From Clostridia bacterium (GTDB lineage: Bacteria; Bacillota_A; Clostridia; Christensenellales; Aristaeellaceae), in assembly GCA_017648805.1 (NCBI GenBank), contig JAGCIC010000086.1, positions 1 through 8,967 on the forward strand: DNA of 8,967 nt. Reading direction: 5' to 3'. A program made the position numbers and the translations under genes. How positions within the stretch are numbered: the first letter of the stretch is position 1; each line of letters opens with the position of its first letter. Below, one piece after another: positions 6,642 to 8,967 of this stretch. Under the pieces are notes generated by a model. The model did not search any database. It worked only from the letters and a program-made list of their open reading frames with translations, and had not been told where the DNA came from.

Positions 6642-7289
6642 ATGAAAAACATACTGCTTATAGGCCTTGGACGGTTCGGACGGCATATGGCGCAGAAACT
6701 GTCCGACCTGAACGATCAGGTGCTGGCGATAGATAAGGACGAAAGAAAGGTGCAGGACGCGCTCAACTATGTTACCAACGCCGAGATAGGCGACGCCACT
6801 GACCCCGCGCTGATCGATTCGCTGGGCGTGGGGGACTTCGACCTGTGCGTGGTCACCATGAGCCACGATCTTCAGGCGTCTTTGGAGATCACGTCGCTGC
6901 TCAAGAAAAAGGGCGCGCCCTTCGTGCTGGCGCGCGTGGCGCGGGACGCCCACGCCGAGTTCCTGCTGGCCTGCGGGGCGGATCAGGTGATCTATCCCGA
7001 AAAGCAGATGGCCGAATGGGCGGCGGTGCGTTACGGCAGCGAACACGTATTCGACTATATACACCTGTCCGCCGATCACTCGATATACGAAACGGATATA
7101 CCCGAAAGCTGGGCAGGCCACACGCTGGCGGAGCTGGCTGTAAGGCAGAAGCACGGGCTGAATATACTCGCAATCCGCAAAGACGGCGAGGTGATCCCCA
7201 TGCCGGGCGCTTCCTACGCCTTCTCGAAGGGCGAGCGCGCGATACTGCTGGGCAGCGACAGCGACGTGAAAAAGTTCCTTAAGTTCTGA
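6642..7289 (+). CDS. ktrA: KtrA/TrkA-type RCK gating subunit of the potassium uptake system
   Basis: A cytosolic regulatory subunit of 215 residues, the usual KtrA length. KtrA proteins form an octameric ring that binds ATP/ADP or NAD(H) and opens or closes KtrB. The N-terminal RCK domain (about 1-125) has the Rossmann motif GLGRFG at 8-13, the acidic residue D31 at the end of the second strand (VLAIDKDE) and the GDATDP turn at 50-55. The C-terminal RCK_C domain (about 135-215) includes NILAIRKDGEVIPMPG and ends at KKFLKF. A single RCK pair, not two, separates it from full-length TrkA. ATG 6642 follows GGAGAGG at 6630-6636. It is transcribed away from kdpD-kdpE-ktrB, so the two Ktr subunits are made from different messages. 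In S. aureus the KtrA RCK_C domain binds c-di-AMP; whether this one does cannot be told from sequence alone. Confidence 0.94.
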   Translation: MKNILLIGLGRFGRHMAQKLSDLNDQVLAIDKDERKVQDALNYVTNAEIGDATDPALIDSLGVGDFDLCVVTMSHDLQASLEITSLLKKKGAPFVLARVARDAHAEFLLACGADQVIYPEKQMAEWAAVRYGSEHVFDYIHLSADHSIYETDIPESWAGHTLAELAVRQKHGLNILAIRKDGEVIPMPGASYAFSKGERAILLGSDSDVKKFLKF

Positions 7290-7298
7290 GTTTCCGAA

Positions 7299-7306
7299 AA
7301 GGAGGG
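7299..7306 (+). promoter_or_regulatory. Ribosome binding site that decides the start of the small gene
   Basis: AAGGAGGG at 7299-7306 directly abuts the first in-frame ATG (7307), leaving no spacer, but lies 6 bases before the second ATG (7313). The second is therefore the likelier start. Confidence 0.65.
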
Positions 7307-7312
7307 ATGGGT

Positions 7313-7528
7313 ATGGCGGATGCCGAATGGATAGCGGCGGTATGCGTACTGTTCGTGTACGGATTCAGGCTCATGGCGCGGCTGGACCAGAGTCTTTCCT
7401 CCCGCGGAAAACGCGGCGAATGGCGGTTCAGGTGCCCGGAAAGCATGCCTGTGCCGCGCAGGCTGCTGTGCATGTATTTTTCCGGGGCGAGCCTTAAGGA
7501 TATCGCGCGGGTGATTTCCCACGCGTGA
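7313..7528 (+). CDS. Small unrecognised protein, 71 aa, one probable membrane helix, downstream of ktrA
   Basis: I do not recognise this protein. It starts 23 bases after the ktrA stop behind a strong ribosome site, ends 17 bases before the terminator hairpin, and so looks like a genuine second gene of the ktrA message. Residues about 7-24 (WIAAVCVLFVYGFRLMAR) are hydrophobic enough for a membrane helix or amphipathic anchor. The middle is basic and polar (SSRGKRGEWRFRCPES). Residues 50-71 form a second part with PRRLLCMYFSGASLKDIARV, where the last stretch resembles the first helix of a helix-turn-helix, but the protein is too short to claim one. Two cysteines fall in the C-terminal half. 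A role as a small accessory of the Ktr transporter is possible by analogy with small subunits such as KdpF, but there is no similarity to KdpF. Confidence 0.65.
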   Translation: MADAEWIAAVCVLFVYGFRLMARLDQSLSSRGKRGEWRFRCPESMPVPRRLLCMYFSGASLKDIARVISHA

Positions 7529-7545
7529 CAGGGCATACGTACTAA

Positions 7546-7581
7546 AGAAAGCCCGCCGGTTATTATGCCGGCGGGCTTTCT
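7546..7581. terminator. Convergent terminator hairpin between ktrA unit and right-hand secreted gene
   Basis: A perfect 14-bp stem (7546-7559 with 7568-7581) encloses an 8-base loop. On the minus strand the stem is followed by TTTAGTACG, extending its TTTCT tract, so it ends the 7593-8967 gene whose stop lies just 11 bases before. On the plus strand the T run lies inside the stem base (GGGCTTTCT), so termination of the ktrA message is also likely but weaker. It serves both convergent units. Confidence 0.85.
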
Positions 7582-7592
7582 GAGCGGGAGCG

Positions 7593-8967
7593 CTATCTGA
7601 CGGCGAGGATGAGCGCGCTCAAAAGGGCGTGCTTGTCCTTAAGCTTTCCGAAGATCAGTTCCATGCCGGGCTCATCTTCCAGCAGGTCGGGGTACGAGGA
7701 ACTCAGAGTGATTTTTTCTCCGGCAACTTCGGGTACTTCCGTGGCCGCGGTCTGCGCGAGCCTTTTGAACAGCACGCCGCACAGCATGTCCCTTAGCGCC
7801 GCGTTCTCGTAGTCCTTGTCGTCCAGCGCTTCCAGGCTTGAATAGAACATGGCGCGCTCCTCGAGCACGGCGCACCTGGCTTCGTCGTCGCCCGCTTCCC
7901 ACAGCAGTTTGTACAGCTTCTCCACTTCCGCGTTCCACTTTTCCGCGGCTTCGTGCCACTGTTCGTTCTGGGCGGCTTCCTCCGCTTCGGCGGAAAGGGT
8001 TATTTCGGCGTCCAGTTTTGTTTTGTCAAAACATACGGTGACGGGAGCGTCGGGATCACCCGCTTTGGAGTACACCCGGTTGCTGAAGCGGGGCATGGCG
8101 CTTATGCCGTTGCCGTAGCTGAACGTTATGACCGCGCCGTTTACCGCCGTTCCTCTGCTTGTCTCGTCTTCGGTGACGACGGTCGAATACCCGAACTGCT
8201 TCATTTCCCCGGCTGCCAGGCTTTCCCCGGCCGCGATGGGCTCGAAGCCCGCGAGGCTGTCGAACACGGCCACGTTGCTTAGGGAGCTGCCGCTGTCGTT
8301 GGTGAGGGTGATAACGTAGTCTATGGTCTCGCCGGGCACGTAGTACTCCCCGTTTGCGGGGCGGCTTTTTTCGGTCTTCATAACGCCGAGCCCGTGAAGC
8401 TCCTCAACGTAGCCGTCTCTCGGGAGCCTGACGGTTATCGATTCGGTATTGCTCTTGCACAGCGGCTCGACTTTGGAACTGTCTACGCTATTGCCCTGGG
8501 TGGGCCAGCCGTAATGATACACGTCCAAAGCGGCATATCCTGTATACTTGGGGTCGGCGGGCGTGTATGTTATTTTGTCAAAGGTTATATCCCCGGTATC
8601 ATAGCCTGATCCGTTGGGCATCTCGAACCATATGCCCTGCAGGGTGTGGTAAGATGAAAACGATATCTGCTCGTTGGGCTTGAGTATGTTTATGAAAAAG
8701 CCCTCCTTCATCGTATCGCCGAACTCTTTAACATTGGATGTAACTACGCGCAGGGGGACGTCTCCAGTGTTGGTCAGGGTCTCGTTCAGCCTGACGCCCA
8801 GATAGTATTCGTAATAGGACCACATGTAACCGAATTTGTAGTCCGCCGATAAGGTGAGTTTAAGGGACGGGTTCATGGGTCCGGTGGCGGGGACGGCTTC
8901 GGTCTTGGTGTGGGAGGGGTCGCGCTTGCAGGTGTATGTGATCTCGCCCTCCTCGGTCTCGGTGGGC
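7593..8967 (-). CDS. Secreted/surface protein with Ig-like (DUF11) domains and helical C-terminus, 5' end beyond window
   Basis: The frame is open from the right edge (first full codon 8966-8964) to TAG 7593, giving 457 visible codons. An internal ATG at 8876 is not the start, since the 30 codons before it continue a 'TCKRDPSHT...AVPATGP' repeat equal to that of the left-hand secreted protein. Counting from the edge, residues about 35-150 form an Ig-like domain with NETLTNTGDVPLRV. Residues about 195-305 form a DUF11-like domain (YYVPGETIDYVITLTNDSGS, then a GESLAAGEMKQFGY strand). Residues about 310-457 are charged and helical, with WNAEVEKLYKLLWEA, loosely like an LprI/DUF1311 domain. No anchor such as LPxTG or a C-terminal membrane helix is visible; the end is ALLSALILAVR. 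Signal peptide and promoter lie outside. The function is unknown. Confidence 0.85.
   Translation of the reverse strand, partial: PTETEEGEITYTCKRDPSHTKTEAVPATGPMNPSLKLTLSADYKFGYMWSYYEYYLGVRLNETLTNTGDVPLRVVTSNVKEFGDTMKEGFFINILKPNEQISFSSYHTLQGIWFEMPNGSGYDTGDITFDKITYTPADPKYTGYAALDVYHYGWPTQGNSVDSSKVEPLCKSNTESITVRLPRDGYVEELHGLGVMKTEKSRPANGEYYVPGETIDYVITLTNDSGSSLSNVAVFDSLAGFEPIAAGESLAAGEMKQFGYSTVVTEDETSRGTAVNGAVITFSYGNGISAMPRFSNRVYSKAGDPDAPVTVCFDKTKLDAEITLSAEAEEAAQNEQWHEAAEKWNAEVEKLYKLLWEAGDDEARCAVLEERAMFYSSLEALDDKDYENAALRDMLCGVLFKRLAQTAATEVPEVAGEKITLSSSYPDLLEDEPGMELIFGKLKDKHALLSALILAVR

Noticed and set aside
8874..8876. ATG 8876 as the start of the right-hand secreted protein.
   Set aside because: The coding frame continues to the window edge through a recognisable TCKRDPSHT repeat, and no ribosome site or signal peptide occurs at this ATG.

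Overview
The window comes from a GC-rich, low-AT-bias Gram-positive chromosome, most likely an uncultured gut member of the Clostridia. The support is indirect: AGGAGG-type ribosome binding sites, sigma-A-like promoters with extended -10 elements, a Ktr-type potassium system, and secreted proteins carrying the 'GHDW...TCxRDPSHT...VPA' repeat that is frequent in surface proteins of gut Firmicutes. No taxonomic marker gene is present, so this is inference.

Layout. Positions 1-2166 (minus strand) hold the N-terminal 722 codons of a large secreted protein made of a signal peptide, a Cys/His cluster, four tandem Ig-like domains of about 130 residues and a charged helical C-terminal region that runs off the left edge. 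It has its own sigma-A promoter (2204-2232). Positions 2251-6460 (minus strand) are a compact operon kdpD-kdpE-ktrB: a short KdpD-like histidine kinase, an OmpR/KdpE-family response regulator and a KtrB/TrkH-type potassium translocating subunit. The genes overlap by 11 and 4 bases, and an intrinsic terminator follows. Positions 6366-6641 are a divergent control region with a good minus-strand promoter, a weaker plus-strand promoter, and sets of direct and inverted repeats that could be response-regulator operators. Positions 6642-7528 (plus strand) hold ktrA, the cytosolic RCK gating subunit, followed by a 71-codon unrecognised gene with a probable membrane helix. A near-perfect 14-bp hairpin at 7546-7581 separates this unit from a second secreted protein (7593-8967, minus strand), which enters from the right edge and is related in architecture to the one on the left.

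How the genes work together. The centre of the window is a potassium-homeostasis island. KtrB forms the membrane pathway, KtrA is its nucleotide-binding gating ring, and a Kdp-type two-component system sits between them and probably controls both transcripts through the shared divergent region. The KdpFABC ATPase that KdpDE classically regulates is not in the window. The kinase lacks the N-terminal KdpD (Walker-A) domain and starts directly with the universal-stress-protein domain, which is the c-di-AMP-binding part in Staphylococcus aureus KdpD. A c-di-AMP link is therefore plausible for both the kinase and KtrA, but it is not proved by the sequence. The flanking secreted proteins have no evident functional link to potassium; they look like members of a local paralogous family that the island interrupts.

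I see no CRISPR array, tRNA, rRNA, insertion sequence or phage gene here.
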